DNA from: Ruminococcus sp. AM36-2AA | GTDB taxonomy: Bacteria > Bacillota > Clostridia > Lachnospirales > Lachnospiraceae | Assembly (NCBI RefSeq): GCF_003461955.1 | Contig: NZ_QTYB01000008.1 | Span: 95,827 to 159,826 of the forward strand | DNA: 64,000 nucleotides | Reading direction: 5' to 3' | In this document: positions 1 to 8,881 of the stretch, one piece after another | How positions within the stretch are numbered: position 1 is the first letter of the stretch | Layout of the letters: every line of letters begins with the position of its first letter | Program-made: the position numbers and the translations under genes | Notes under the pieces: model-generated | Databases searched by the model: none | Seen by the model: only the letters and a program-made list of their open reading frames with translations | What the model was told of the DNA's origin: nothing

Positions 1-246
1 AAGCCTGGCGCCGGATCTGGCTCATAGCCTCTTCCCGGTGTCTCTCCAAAACCTGGCGCCGGATCTGGCTCATAGCCTCTTCCCGGGTCCTCTCCAAAAC
101 CTGACGCCAGATCTGGTTCATAACCTCTTCCCGATGTCTCTCCGAAACCTGGCGCCGGATCTGGTTCATAACCTCTTCCCGGTGTCTCTCCGAAACCTGA
201 CGCCGGATCTGGCTCATAACCTCTTCCCGGGTCCTCTCCGAAGCCT
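1..246. repeat. 48-bp tandem repeat inside the DUF6382 gene, at least five copies
   Basis: Units begin with G(G/A)CGCC at 7, 55, 103, 151 and 199, an exact 48-bp spacing, and differ only by single-base changes. Each unit encodes 16 residues on the minus strand, of the form GFGE(D/T)PGRGYEPDPA(S/P). The array continues past the left edge. Because 48 is a multiple of three, copy-number changes would keep the frame and alter only the length of a Pro/Gly-rich linker. Confidence 0.95.
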
Positions 247-986
247 TCCCCTGGTGAAGGATATGTTTTTCTGTTTTCTTCTGGCGGATTATCCCAGCCT
301 CCCTCATTTGGAGTATTCGCCCAGATATTCTCCGGTCTCTGTGGTGGCATTTCCGGCGGCATTGGTGGCATTTCCTGTGGAAATGGAATTTCTTCCTGTA
401 CCTCCTGTTTTTTCTCCATTCGATGGAACAGTCCCTTCAACAACGCCTTCTTTTTCTTCGGTTTCTTTTCTTCAACGTCACCATCCATATCTACAAAACC
501 GCCACCCGGTGTAGGAGGAACCAGTGGGCCACCTTCATCATAATTGGCAGTCTGTCCGGTCTGCTCATGACTAAATCCGTCTGCTCCGCCGCCAAATCCA
601 CCGGACTCTGATCTCAGCGGAATGCAAACGACCTTTACTTCTTCTGTTCGTGTATCCACATAGATATTCTGCATCTCTGATACGATTTCCTGCTTTGGAA
701 CACCCAGTTCTTCAAAGAAAGTAAGCACATAATTCACCTTCTGCTGAATTTCGATCTGCTTTTCCTGAGGTGCTTCGCTCATCCATGCCATTATGTTCAT
801 GGTTCCGGCTATATCATATGTAAAAATAAAACCATTGCCATCCTGATTCGCATTTGCCGGCAACAGAAACTGATTTGCGGTTCCCTGTGTCAAAATGCTC
901 CACGTTTTTTCGTCCAGGACCTCTCCCGGCTTGGATCTGTAGGAAAATCTTGTGTGTCCGTCTTTGAAATCATACTCAAAATTCAT
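1..986 (-). CDS. DUF6382-type protein, probably with an FHA domain beyond the window (3' end cut off)
   Basis: Partial gene: the ATG at 984-986 has a strong site (AAGGAGATAAAGAGT) before it, and the frame stays open to the left edge, giving about 328 codons. Residues 1-130 form a compact acidic domain that resembles the DUF6382 N-terminus of Lachnospiraceae FHA proteins. A glycine-rich stretch (GGFGGGADGF), a Lys-rich patch (KKPKKKKA, about residue 175), a Pro/Met-rich linker and then a 16-residue repeat follow. It is the last visible gene of the Tad-like operon, 18 bp after the WG-repeat gene. FHA domains bind phosphothreonine, so a signalling role at the secretion machine is possible. The FHA domain itself lies outside the window and is inferred from the usual architecture of this family. 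Confidence in a real gene is high; confidence in its function is low. Confidence 0.75.
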   Translation of the reverse strand, partial: MNFEYDFKDGHTRFSYRSKPGEVLDEKTWSILTQGTANQFLLPANANQDGNGFIFTYDIAGTMNIMAWMSEAPQEKQIEIQQKVNYVLTFFEELGVPKQEIVSEMQNIYVDTRTEEVKVVCIPLRSESGGFGGGADGFSHEQTGQTANYDEGGPLVPPTPGGGFVDMDGDVEEKKPKKKKALLKGLFHRMEKKQEVQEEIPFPQEMPPMPPEMPPQRPENIWANTPNEGGWDNPPEENRKTYPSPGEGFGEDPGRGYEPDPASGFGETPGRGYEPDPAPGFGETSGRGYEPDLASGFGEDPGRGYEPDPAPGFGETPGRGYEPDPAPG

Positions 987-1004
987 ACTCTTTATCTCCT
1001 TTTC

Positions 1005-2294
1005 TTAGTATATATCCAGCTGGATCAGTTTCCATTTTCCTTCTGACAGTACTGGTGCAATTCCACTGCTGTTAAAATTCTTGGCATCTGCAAATTGCGG
1101 ATTTACCACAAAATCACCATTGCTCTTAATAAATCCCCAACTTTCATCCGACTGAACTGCCGCATATCCAATGGCAGAAAAGCTTCTTGCTTTTTCAAAC
1201 ATACAGTCCAGAACTTTTTCTCCTTCTGATGAAACAAATCCCCATTTTCCAGCCTGCTGAACTGCTGCGGGATTTTTGGAAATAAACGGAGAAACTGCTT
1301 CATAATTTTCGCCGATCTGTACACCGGAACTGTTAAGCAGCTGATACTGCTCACCGGTTTTTACAAATACGACACCATTTCTGGAGCAGAAGCCCCAGGC
1401 ATCCCTGACTACATCGTCAAATCCGAAATCTGTAATACTCTTCAGGTCCTTATCAATAAGAGCCCACTTTTCATCTTTTTTTACTGCTGCAATACCATTA
1501 AGCATAGGTGTCGCCGCATCATATTCAAATTCCGTCTTTTCATTGAAATCTTCATCCAGGAATCCATATTTCCCGTTCTTTTTTGCAGGAAGTACCCCTT
1601 CATTGAAGGTTCCCAGATATTCATAAGTCTCGTCCGGCTGTCGCCGCTTATAACCGTTTGTATCTATATAATACCATTCGCCGTCTTTCTCAACCGGCGC
1701 GAAACCGTTTTCACCAAACATTCCGATATATTGATATTCCGCACGGATCACAGAATTTCCATCTTCATCCAGGATACCCACATCTTCTCCGGATGTGATC
1801 CTCATATAATGGTTGCAGGTTTCTGAAATATTATCGTATTCATCTCCGATAAACTGGAAATCTCCTGCCAGAGAATCCAGCTTTGCCTTCAGCGCGCCAC
1901 TGTTTTTTTTCTTTTTGATGTGTTTTTTCAGAAGGGCAATGGCGTCCTGTTTCTCATCCTGCTCCACGTAATAATCTGCCAGTGTCAGGATTGCCTGTTC
2001 ATTATCTCCGTTAAGAGAGATCGCACTGTTGCATGCATCCACAAAACCGGAATCATCTCCCATATTTCTGTAATCTTCCGCGATCTTCATATAGATATTT
2101 CGGTTATCTCCATCATACTCCAATGCTTTCTTATATTCCAGGATTGCATCGTAATAAATTCCTTTTTCTTCATTTTTCTGAGCCTGCTGGAGACATTTTT
2201 TATATTCCATCGGTTTTTCCACTGCAGAAGTAAATGTTGTATACCATGCTCCCACAAGCAGACCGGTCATCATCAGAACCATTAATTTTTTCAT
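1005..2294 (-). CDS. TPR and WG-repeat exported or membrane-anchored protein
   Basis: Protein of 429 residues. A hydrophobic N-terminal segment (about residues 3-25) suggests a signal peptide or anchor. Residues 28-130 have TPR character (YDAILEYKKALEYDG). From about residue 165 to the end there are repeated WG-type units, such as GKYGFLDED, GKWGFVSSEG and ESWGFIKSNG, which in other proteins form a beta-propeller-like fold. A GTG lies two codons upstream in frame, but the ATG at 2294 is chosen because AGAGGTG sits four bases before it. It lies between the prepilin peptidase gene and the DUF6382 gene in the Tad-like operon, so a scaffold or surface role in that machine is inferred. No enzymatic motif was seen. 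Confidence 0.85.
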   Translation of the reverse strand: MKKLMVLMMTGLLVGAWYTTFTSAVEKPMEYKKCLQQAQKNEEKGIYYDAILEYKKALEYDGDNRNIYMKIAEDYRNMGDDSGFVDACNSAISLNGDNEQAILTLADYYVEQDEKQDAIALLKKHIKKKKNSGALKAKLDSLAGDFQFIGDEYDNISETCNHYMRITSGEDVGILDEDGNSVIRAEYQYIGMFGENGFAPVEKDGEWYYIDTNGYKRRQPDETYEYLGTFNEGVLPAKKNGKYGFLDEDFNEKTEFEYDAATPMLNGIAAVKKDEKWALIDKDLKSITDFGFDDVVRDAWGFCSRNGVVFVKTGEQYQLLNSSGVQIGENYEAVSPFISKNPAAVQQAGKWGFVSSEGEKVLDCMFEKARSFSAIGYAAVQSDESWGFIKSNGDFVVNPQFADAKNFNSSGIAPVLSEGKWKLIQLDIY

Positions 2295-2309
2295 ACGCAC
2301 CTCTACGAA

Positions 2310-2870
2310 TCAAAAGCCAAGTAACAAAATCAGGATCGTTCCCACAGAAAAAAACGGAGCAAGAGGAATGGAATCCTTCATGTTCAGTTTTTTGAGGATC
2401 AGCTGTACGATCGAATAAAGTGCCGCAAGCGATAAACTCACAACAATGTCAAACCATATCAGAGAGCCTCCAAGATACCATCCCAGCACGGCTGCCAGCT
2501 TCACATCTCCCATTCCGACACTTTTTCTGGAAAAGATCCTGGCCAGAAAAAAGATCAGAAATCCCAGCAGCATTCCACCTCCTGCTGATTTCAGGATATC
2601 CAGCCAGTAAGAAGGCTTCACTGTAATTTCTCCTGCCAGTATCACTGCCCTTATGACAAACATGAAAAGCAGAAGCTTATTGGGTATAATGGTTTTCTGC
2701 TGATCGATAAATCCGAGAAAAACCATAAAAACCGTCAATATCATATATCGGACTGCTTTCAGCCAGTGATAGCCATATTTGCTGAAAAAAAATATCTCGG
2801 CTAAAACAAGTGCTGCTATGATCAGAAGGATATATTTTTTTTCTTTTATAAGACTTTTTATATGTTCCAT
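2310..2870 (-). CDS. A24-family prepilin peptidase (TadV/CpaA-like)
   Basis: Integral membrane aspartic peptidase of 186 residues with about six hydrophobic segments. The two catalytic aspartates of the family are visible: Asp56 in FIDQQ and Asp122 in the GxGD motif (GMGD, followed by VKLAAVLG). The N-terminal methylase domain of PilD-type enzymes is absent, as is usual for TadV/CpaA. Its role would be to cleave the leader of the Flp-like pilin and the TadE-like pseudopilins encoded just upstream. AAGGAGAAAAA precedes the ATG. It lies 21 bp after the second TadE-like gene, so it is co-transcribed. Confidence 0.9.
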   Translation of the reverse strand: MEHIKSLIKEKKYILLIIAALVLAEIFFFSKYGYHWLKAVRYMILTVFMVFLGFIDQQKTIIPNKLLLFMFVIRAVILAGEITVKPSYWLDILKSAGGGMLLGFLIFFLARIFSRKSVGMGDVKLAAVLGWYLGGSLIWFDIVVSLSLAALYSIVQLILKKLNMKDSIPLAPFFSVGTILILLLGF

Positions 2871-2891
2871 TTTTTCTCCTTGGTCAATCCG

Positions 2892-3602
2892 TCAGCTGCC
2901 TGCCCATACGCGGGTTGAAGCGCAGACACGGTAATGTCTTGTTCCCAGATCAAAGAACGGGAATTCCGTTTTGATATCATAATCCACAACGATCTTTATG
3001 TCATTGGTACCTTTTGCACACCAGGAACTTTTGCTGAATTTCATATTGGAAACTCCCAGTTTTTCCAGATATTCGTCTGCATCCTGTCCTCCGGAAGCCA
3101 CACTCAGCTGCTGCTTCACACAGGATTTTGCAACGACTCCTGTCATATAACTGGCAAGCTTGTTCCATGCGCCGTTTTTCACATAGTTCAGAACACCGTT
3201 CACAAACTCCTTGGGATTTTTCTTATATTCTTTCAGCTGATCATATGTAGCTTTTCCCGCCTTTCCGGCATCTGCCACATCCTGTATGGTTCCCTGTCCG
3301 TTTGTAACACTTTTGGCTGTATTCTCGATCACTTCCAGATTGGATTTAATGTCCTCCATCTGTTTTGAGAATTCTTCTGATTTTGTATTAAGTCCTTTAT
3401 ATGCGTCCAGAACGCCTGTCTTTTCCAGTATGTAACTGTATTCCGCAACCTCTTTCGCTGCCTGATCCACAGAATACTGGATCAGTACCTGTGCCCTCAC
3501 ACAGGAGATCAGACTGAATATGCACATAAACGCGAACAGGAACATGGGAATAAACAGTGCTGCCTCCACAGTGATCGAACCATTTTCTTTTCTGTCTGAC
3601 AT
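2892..3602 (-). CDS. TadE-like pseudopilin (second copy)
   Basis: Protein of 236 residues with the N-terminal signature of TadE/TadF proteins: a short charged leader, then GSITVEAALFIP (residues 8-19), then one hydrophobic helix to about residue 32. The remainder is a mixed alpha/beta domain that would sit outside the membrane. In other Tad systems such proteins act as minor pilins needed for pilus assembly. The gene starts 11 bp after the DUF5702 gene and has AGGAGGGGCA before its ATG. It differs from the other TadE-like protein of the locus except in the signature, so the two are probably not interchangeable. Confidence 0.85.
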   Translation of the reverse strand: MSDRKENGSITVEAALFIPMFLFAFMCIFSLISCVRAQVLIQYSVDQAAKEVAEYSYILEKTGVLDAYKGLNTKSEEFSKQMEDIKSNLEVIENTAKSVTNGQGTIQDVADAGKAGKATYDQLKEYKKNPKEFVNGVLNYVKNGAWNKLASYMTGVVAKSCVKQQLSVASGGQDADEYLEKLGVSNMKFSKSSWCAKGTNDIKIVVDYDIKTEFPFFDLGTRHYRVCASTRVWAGS

Positions 3603-3613
3603 TGCCCCTCCTG

Positions 3614-6121
3614 TTAATAAGCCAAAACACTCTTGTAATCTATGATTCTCCTGCCATCATCTGTACTCTTTCCTTTTCCCAGAAATTCCGGAACTTTCGG
3701 AAGGAATGTGGTTGATGTCTGTACCTTCGCGTTCAGCGTCAGCATGGTATATTTCTGACTTAGCGTTGAGCCGGTGTTCAGCTGGATACAGTCTGCCGCA
3801 CGGACGGAGAGATCCTTTTTACCATTCTCATCTGCAAGCTTAACCAGAACAAATAATTTCATGTAATCTTTGTAAGTGAACTTAAGGCCATCCGCTTTTC
3901 CCGGCCATACTGCCGACTCTTCTCCGTTAACCAGCGCTACGGTTTCCGTTGCTGCCATTCTCAGCGCATTACAGAAAAGATATCCATATTTTACAACCGG
4001 ATAAAGCCATGGCTGCCCGGTTGCTCCGCATACAACCGTTGCCACTGTATCTGCTTCTGCATTCAGAGTTGAATCCATAAAAACATATAAACTGTCAATG
4101 GCAAGCCTTGTTCCATAGAGCTGTGCTACTGCCAGTGTTTTGTTCTTGCCGGTAAAAGCATTTCCATAAAGGATATATTCAATTTCCCCATTCCAGATCA
4201 CATGTCCGGAAAGTTTGTCATTGCTGAGCGACGTATCTTCGTCTTTGGTCGTGATACAGTTAAACATTTCTGTGGTGTATTCCATGAGATATGCCTGTTC
4301 CATTATCCCGCCGGACAGATTGTCCAGGCAGGTCAGAACACTGTTCAGAAGATCCACATTATCCTTGGAACTTTCTACTGCTTTTTTATCTGCACTTACA
4401 TCTACTTCTGCCGGACTGTTTCCCGTTGCACTTGCTGATGTTTTGGCGATTCCGCTCGGATACTTGGAAGGATACCCTTCTTTTTCTGAAAGGTTTTGCT
4501 CTTTTCCGGAATTATTCAGAGAGTCTTTCGTCTGTGTATAATTTCCGCTGGCCTCTTTTGCCGCTTCTCTGTTCTGCGCTCTGGTATCTTCCTGCGTCGT
4601 GTCACTGTCTTCATTTTTTACACCGGAAAGGGTGGTCTGATAAAAGGTTGTATCCTCAGGATTATAAAAAGATCCTCCCCTGAACTGTTCATTTAACAGA
4701 CTTCCACCGATTTCCTCCTCATGCTGGGCCCAGAATGTTTCTGTAGCTGCTGTGCCGCCCATACTTCTTATATATGATGCCTCTTCCTCATCCACAGAAA
4801 GTTTTTCAAAATTTCTCGTTACCTTTTTGAATTTCTTTATCATTTCTTTAAAGGCTTTCGCTGTATCTATATTATTCTGAATCGTTTCTTTCAGTTCTTT
4901 AAGATCTGTTTCATTAATTTCAATATCTTCTCCGGCACTTTCCTCAACCGTTTCTCCGGCTGCGATCAGATCTTCTTTTGCCTTGTTATATGCTTCTTTT
5001 TTAGAAGCAACCTTCCTCCAGCATTTCAGCACGTCATCCAGCGCTGAGTTGGCTTTTTTCCCATTATCTATGATCTCATCCGCTTTTTTCTCCAAAGCCT
5101 TAATGCAGGCCTGATATGTTTTGGCCGCATCAGAATAGATTTTATTCATACTGCTGATATTTCCGTTGATCACAGATTTGATGGAATTAAATGTCTGTAT
5201 TTCTTCTGAAGTAAATCTTTCACTGATTTCAGCTCTCACTTCTGAATCAGCTTCTGCTACCTGATACACAGCAAGTAAAGTTACCATATTTTTATACATC
5301 TGATCATCAAATGTAGTATTCCCGCTGTCCCATCTGAATGGATAATTCAGATATTCTTCAATCACATCATACGTCAACGGATCAGGTGCTTCCTCCGGAA
5401 ACGGTGCATCAATCTCTTCGTTCAGATATTTCTGCAGTGATTTCGCAGCCAGACGAAATACTGTTTTTTTCTGATATTCCTCCGCAAAACCAGTATCTGT
5501 ATTTGACAACTGATCTACCGCACCCGTCTGTGCTTCCACAGCTTCCTTTGCCTCCTGTATAGGCTCGCTGAGTTCTGACGCTTTCAGGGCGTATTCTGAC
5601 TTTGCTTTTACATATTTCTGCTGTTTTTTTACATTGTTGAAAGGAAGCTTCTTGATCTTCCCCACAATATCATCCGCCATATAGACAGGTCCCCGGAATT
5701 TCATATATTCCATAACCTGCTGACGGAAAACATCGTTTTCTGCCAGGGATGAAGATGCCACCCCTTTTGCCTCAAAGCCAGTTTCTTCCAGCTGTATCAG
5801 TGAACTTAAGCCATCGCTGCTTTCGCCTGTCAGATTTTTTGCGTTGATGGATTCTTTGAACATCTGCTCCAGCTTCTGCTGTTCGTCCGGTGAATCCGGA
5901 GTTTTTGCCATGGCTGTCAGTCCATATGTATCCTTCAGTTTCTTATCATACTGTGCCAGTGCCGCATTCATGGTCAGATCTCCGGCACCGGATACTACTG
6001 TCTTTGACGCAAAAAGGCGGGAAGCATCTACAATAATTCCGCTAAACATCAAGACCGGTACCAATATCAACGTCAGAAGTACGCAGATCGATCCTCTCTG
6101 TTTCCCGCAAAATAACTGCAT
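3614..6121 (-). CDS. DUF5702 protein, large TadG-like pilus-locus component
   Basis: Protein of 835 residues. One hydrophobic helix at residues 12-30 follows a basic leader (GKQRGSICVLL) and resembles the N-terminus of TadG/DUF5702 proteins. The rest is mostly predicted helical and rich in Lys, Glu and Ala, with coiled-coil-like stretches (about residues 170-460), and would face outward. It sits between the two TadE-like genes. GGGGAGGGAAGTGT precedes the ATG. In Lachnospiraceae and related clostridia, DUF5702 proteins occur in Tad-type loci; their exact role is not known. Length and position suggest a tip or shaft-associated adhesin-like component, which is inference. Confidence 0.85.
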   Translation of the reverse strand: MQLFCGKQRGSICVLLTLILVPVLMFSGIIVDASRLFASKTVVSGAGDLTMNAALAQYDKKLKDTYGLTAMAKTPDSPDEQQKLEQMFKESINAKNLTGESSDGLSSLIQLEETGFEAKGVASSSLAENDVFRQQVMEYMKFRGPVYMADDIVGKIKKLPFNNVKKQQKYVKAKSEYALKASELSEPIQEAKEAVEAQTGAVDQLSNTDTGFAEEYQKKTVFRLAAKSLQKYLNEEIDAPFPEEAPDPLTYDVIEEYLNYPFRWDSGNTTFDDQMYKNMVTLLAVYQVAEADSEVRAEISERFTSEEIQTFNSIKSVINGNISSMNKIYSDAAKTYQACIKALEKKADEIIDNGKKANSALDDVLKCWRKVASKKEAYNKAKEDLIAAGETVEESAGEDIEINETDLKELKETIQNNIDTAKAFKEMIKKFKKVTRNFEKLSVDEEEASYIRSMGGTAATETFWAQHEEEIGGSLLNEQFRGGSFYNPEDTTFYQTTLSGVKNEDSDTTQEDTRAQNREAAKEASGNYTQTKDSLNNSGKEQNLSEKEGYPSKYPSGIAKTSASATGNSPAEVDVSADKKAVESSKDNVDLLNSVLTCLDNLSGGIMEQAYLMEYTTEMFNCITTKDEDTSLSNDKLSGHVIWNGEIEYILYGNAFTGKNKTLAVAQLYGTRLAIDSLYVFMDSTLNAEADTVATVVCGATGQPWLYPVVKYGYLFCNALRMAATETVALVNGEESAVWPGKADGLKFTYKDYMKLFVLVKLADENGKKDLSVRAADCIQLNTGSTLSQKYTMLTLNAKVQTSTTFLPKVPEFLGKGKSTDDGRRIIDYKSVLAY

Positions 6122-6137
6122 ACACTTCCCTCCCCAG

Positions 6138-6830
6138 TTAAAACAAAAAATTTTTCACCTTATCAAAGGTTTCTCCCAGTTTCTGAGCCTTTCCGTCCAG
6201 TCCCAGCTTTTTCAGGAAAAAGTTTCCCATGTCCCAGGCCAGATCCACATTTCTCACAAAGTCCGTGCTGTTGATTGCCGGCTGATATGCCGCCGTATAG
6301 ATCGTCAGGCTGTCCCGTAGTCCCAGATACTTCAGTATCCCGGGCGTGGAAACAACATACCTGAGTTCTGCCTGTACCGACTTGGACAAAAAGGAACTGT
6401 TGACCTTTACATAGGCTTCTGTGCGCCCCATGGAAAACAATGCACTGTTTTTCTGAAGCGCCTGCTGGTAATCTGCTGCCCGACTGGCAAGCTTACTGTC
6501 CACTCCCCATCGGTAGATCTTCGAAGCACTGCCTTTATATGCAGCATAGTAAGATTTCGTCTGTGATTCCGACGGACCGTTTTCCCAGTCAAAATCCACC
6601 TTGCTGTTTTTCAGAGGATTTTCATCTGTAAAACTGTCATAGCCAGGGTAAGACGCTTCTCTCGCCAGCTCTGTAGCTGCTCTTTCTACCTGAAAGAAAA
6701 AGTAGCTCTCCTGCAACTTGAATAATCCGAAATAGAGCACCACCATGACAATGCCAATGGTGATGGGAAAATAGATGGCGGCTTCTACCATGATGGCGCC
6801 TGTTTCGGAGTTATTGTTTTCCCTGTTCAT
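6138..6830 (-). CDS. TadE-like pseudopilin (first copy)
   Basis: Protein of 230 residues with the TadE signature near the N-terminus (ETGAIMVEAAIYFP, residues 9-22), one hydrophobic helix, then an extracytoplasmic domain that begins with an aromatic-rich stretch (QESYFFFQVERAATELA). The start codon lies only three bases after the stop of the Flp-like gene and lacks a good Shine-Dalgarno site, which suggests translation coupled to the pilin. It probably acts as a minor pilin processed by the A24 peptidase of the same operon. Confidence 0.85.
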   Translation of the reverse strand: MNRENNNSETGAIMVEAAIYFPITIGIVMVVLYFGLFKLQESYFFFQVERAATELAREASYPGYDSFTDENPLKNSKVDFDWENGPSESQTKSYYAAYKGSASKIYRWGVDSKLASRAADYQQALQKNSALFSMGRTEAYVKVNSSFLSKSVQAELRYVVSTPGILKYLGLRDSLTIYTAAYQPAINSTDFVRNVDLAWDMGNFFLKKLGLDGKAQKLGETFDKVKNFLF

Positions 6831-6833
6831 ATT

Positions 6834-7052
6834 TTAGTTATTATCTACAAAATTTGTCAGTTTACCAAATACGTTTTCTACAACATTGCCTATATTAGTA
6901 TTAAATGTAGCCGCCACGCCAACAACAATAAGAATAATCAGAACAATCGCAACAATCTCAGCAATTCCCTCCTCTTCATTCTTAAACTCTTCCACAAAAT
7001 TGCGGATTTTGTTTCCTGCGCTGATCCAAAGTAAATTAAGTTTTCTAGTCAT
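6834..7052 (-). CDS. Flp-like major pilin prepilin
   Basis: Small protein of 72 residues. The N-terminal 27 residues are polar and charged. They are followed by EEEGIAEIVAIVLIILIVVG, which matches the class III prepilin pattern of a glycine, a glutamate shortly after it, and a long hydrophobic helix. The short C-terminal tail ends in NFVDNN. An in-frame start lies 27 bp upstream (7079), but the ATG at 7052 is preferred because GGAGGACAAGAGT precedes it. Expected to be cleaved after the glycine and polymerised by TadA/B/C. It is the only short pilin gene in the locus. Confidence 0.85.
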   Translation of the reverse strand: MTRKLNLLWISAGNKIRNFVEEFKNEEEGIAEIVAIVLIILIVVGVAATFNTNIGNVVENVFGKLTNFVDNN

Positions 7053-7120
7053 ACTCTTGTCCTCCATTTTCGTTTGCATTGTGCAATATTTTTATAATAA
7101 TCGGCTTATGCCGTTTATTA

Positions 7121-7984
7121 TCATACCTGTTGCATTACCGGAACCATAACCATAATCAGAATTCCGATAAGAATCAGCATCATCGGCAAAAGCAATTGTG
7201 TATTTGCTTTCTCACCTTTCTGCTTCACTTGACTTTTTTTGACCTCCCACATTTCATCAGAAAGATCTTTCATGAAATAAGCAAGTTCCTCGTTACCTTT
7301 ATTCAGATTCTGTATGATCAGAGAAGTAAACTTACGTATCTCCTTCACATTACATCGTTCTGCAAAATTTCTGTATGCGTCAATTTCTGCAACACCATTT
7401 TCCATTTCGAGATTAGTATTCTGCATTTCCTGGTAAAGTACCCTCTCTCCTGTTATGGAGACTCTTTTCCATGCATCCCTGAGCACCATTCCTGAATTAA
7501 CCAACAAAGTTAATTTTGATAAGACCTGTGGAAGATCCAGTAAGATTTCCTGTCTTCTTGCCGTCAGCTTATCAAAAAGTGCAAGATCCAGGTATAAAAT
7601 CAAAAGCCCTCCCACAATTAATCCCATAAATAACAGACCTTTGTTGTTTGACATTGCAGAAAGAAGCATTACAACTATAACAATCGTATATGTATACGTT
7701 GTTTTTGCCCCAAGAAGCATATAATAGTAATACTCCGCATATTTTTTCCCTTTGATCTCGGCAATTTCACGTATTTTAGCCTGTGCAGCTCTTGTCTTTG
7801 TACTGATATGCAGAATTCTCATAACCGAAAATCCCACACACAAAAGCTCACTCATCTGAAATTCTTTTGCAAAAGAACTGTCTGTATATTTCTGATATTT
7901 TTTCCCACCGGTTATGGCCAGATATATCCAGATCAGTGTAAATGGTGTTGCCAGTGCAAGTAAAATCAACTGAAAATAATCCAC
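7121..7984 (-). CDS. TadC-like inner-membrane platform protein (T2SSF domain)
   Basis: Protein of 287 residues with an N-terminal membrane helix, a pair of helices near residues 95-135, a cytoplasmic helical T2SSF-type domain (LPQVLSKLTLLVNSG), and a C-terminal hydrophobic hairpin (LLLPMMLILIGILIMVMVPV). In Tad machines TadB and TadC together form the membrane platform on which TadA works. The start is GTG at 7984, with GGGAGAG upstream. It lies 13 bp after tadB. Confidence 0.9.
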   Translation of the reverse strand: MDYFQLILLALATPFTLIWIYLAITGGKKYQKYTDSSFAKEFQMSELLCVGFSVMRILHISTKTRAAQAKIREIAEIKGKKYAEYYYYMLLGAKTTYTYTIVIVVMLLSAMSNNKGLLFMGLIVGGLLILYLDLALFDKLTARRQEILLDLPQVLSKLTLLVNSGMVLRDAWKRVSITGERVLYQEMQNTNLEMENGVAEIDAYRNFAERCNVKEIRKFTSLIIQNLNKGNEELAYFMKDLSDEMWEVKKSQVKQKGEKANTQLLLPMMLILIGILIMVMVPVMQQV

Positions 7985-7997
7985 TGCTTTTCTCTCC

Positions 7998-8858
7998 CTA
8001 TATCTTGATATCTACAATTTTTCTTCCCATATAGTAAGCAACTCCGAAAAGAATAAGTACTCCAATCTTTACTATTACATTTAATGGTGTATTCTGCACA
8101 ATGGACATATTTCCCATTCCATTCAACATTAACATAAGCAATACCGGCAGGATAATCATAATATTCAAATCGTTCTTATTCGCCGTAAGTAAAGTCCGAA
8201 TCTCCATTTCCATCTCGATCTTATCATTAATGATCTCTCTGGTCTCACCAACCACTCGTCTCATATCACCACCATAGCGGTTGGTCACCTCAAAGATCGT
8301 GGCAAAACTTTCGATATCGTCCAGATGGCTTCGTGCCGCAAAATTACTCAGCATCTCTTCAACGCTCTGTCCGTTGTAAATACCATCTACGATCAGTTTC
8401 AGTTCTTTTACAATATCTGCTTTTTCTCCATAGATTCCGATCAGATCTCCGCAGGCATCCAAAAAAGCTCCCTGGGTATTTTTACCTGCGGAATAGGATG
8501 CGGAAAGAGATTCCATCATATCACGGAACTGGTACAGAAGATTTTTCATTCTTTTGTCTTTCAGATAATCCCGGTATTTCCGGATTCCCGGAACAACAAG
8601 GAGCAGCCCTACGATCAGGGAAAAAATCACATTTCTGAAAAATACCATACTGAAGAAAAATCCCACGATTCCGCCCAATAGCGCACCTGTTGCGGTTTCC
8701 ACCGGATTCAGACGATAAATATAATAATCCTCCGCTGTTCCGAAAACAGGTTTTACAGGTATATATTTGGGAGCTTTAACCTTCTTCTGTTTTATTTTCT
8801 GAGGTTTTACTTTCTTTTGTTTTACAGTTTTTGTTTTTGGTTTTTTTTCTTTTTTCAT
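7998..8858 (-). CDS. TadB-like inner-membrane platform protein (T2SSF domain)
   Basis: Protein of 286 residues. The first 35 residues are extremely basic (runs of KKxK), followed by a pair of membrane helices, a cytoplasmic T2SSF domain containing YSAGKNTQGAFLDACGDL and NRYGGDMRRVVGETREII, and a closing pair of helices. It pairs with the TadC-like protein downstream. The Lys-rich tail is longer than I would expect for the family and may contact RNA, acidic lipids or the ATPase; that is speculation. AAAAGGAAGATT precedes the ATG. Confidence 0.9.
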   Translation of the reverse strand: MKKEKKPKTKTVKQKKVKPQKIKQKKVKAPKYIPVKPVFGTAEDYYIYRLNPVETATGALLGGIVGFFFSMVFFRNVIFSLIVGLLLVVPGIRKYRDYLKDKRMKNLLYQFRDMMESLSASYSAGKNTQGAFLDACGDLIGIYGEKADIVKELKLIVDGIYNGQSVEEMLSNFAARSHLDDIESFATIFEVTNRYGGDMRRVVGETREIINDKIEMEMEIRTLLTANKNDLNIMIILPVLLMLMLNGMGNMSIVQNTPLNVIVKIGVLILFGVAYYMGRKIVDIKI

Positions 8859-8881
8859 AATCTTCCTTTTGGCCTGATGAT

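Noticed and set aside
1..246. CRISPR array
   Set aside because: Repeats are contiguous without unique spacers, the unit is 48 bp and in frame with a coding sequence.
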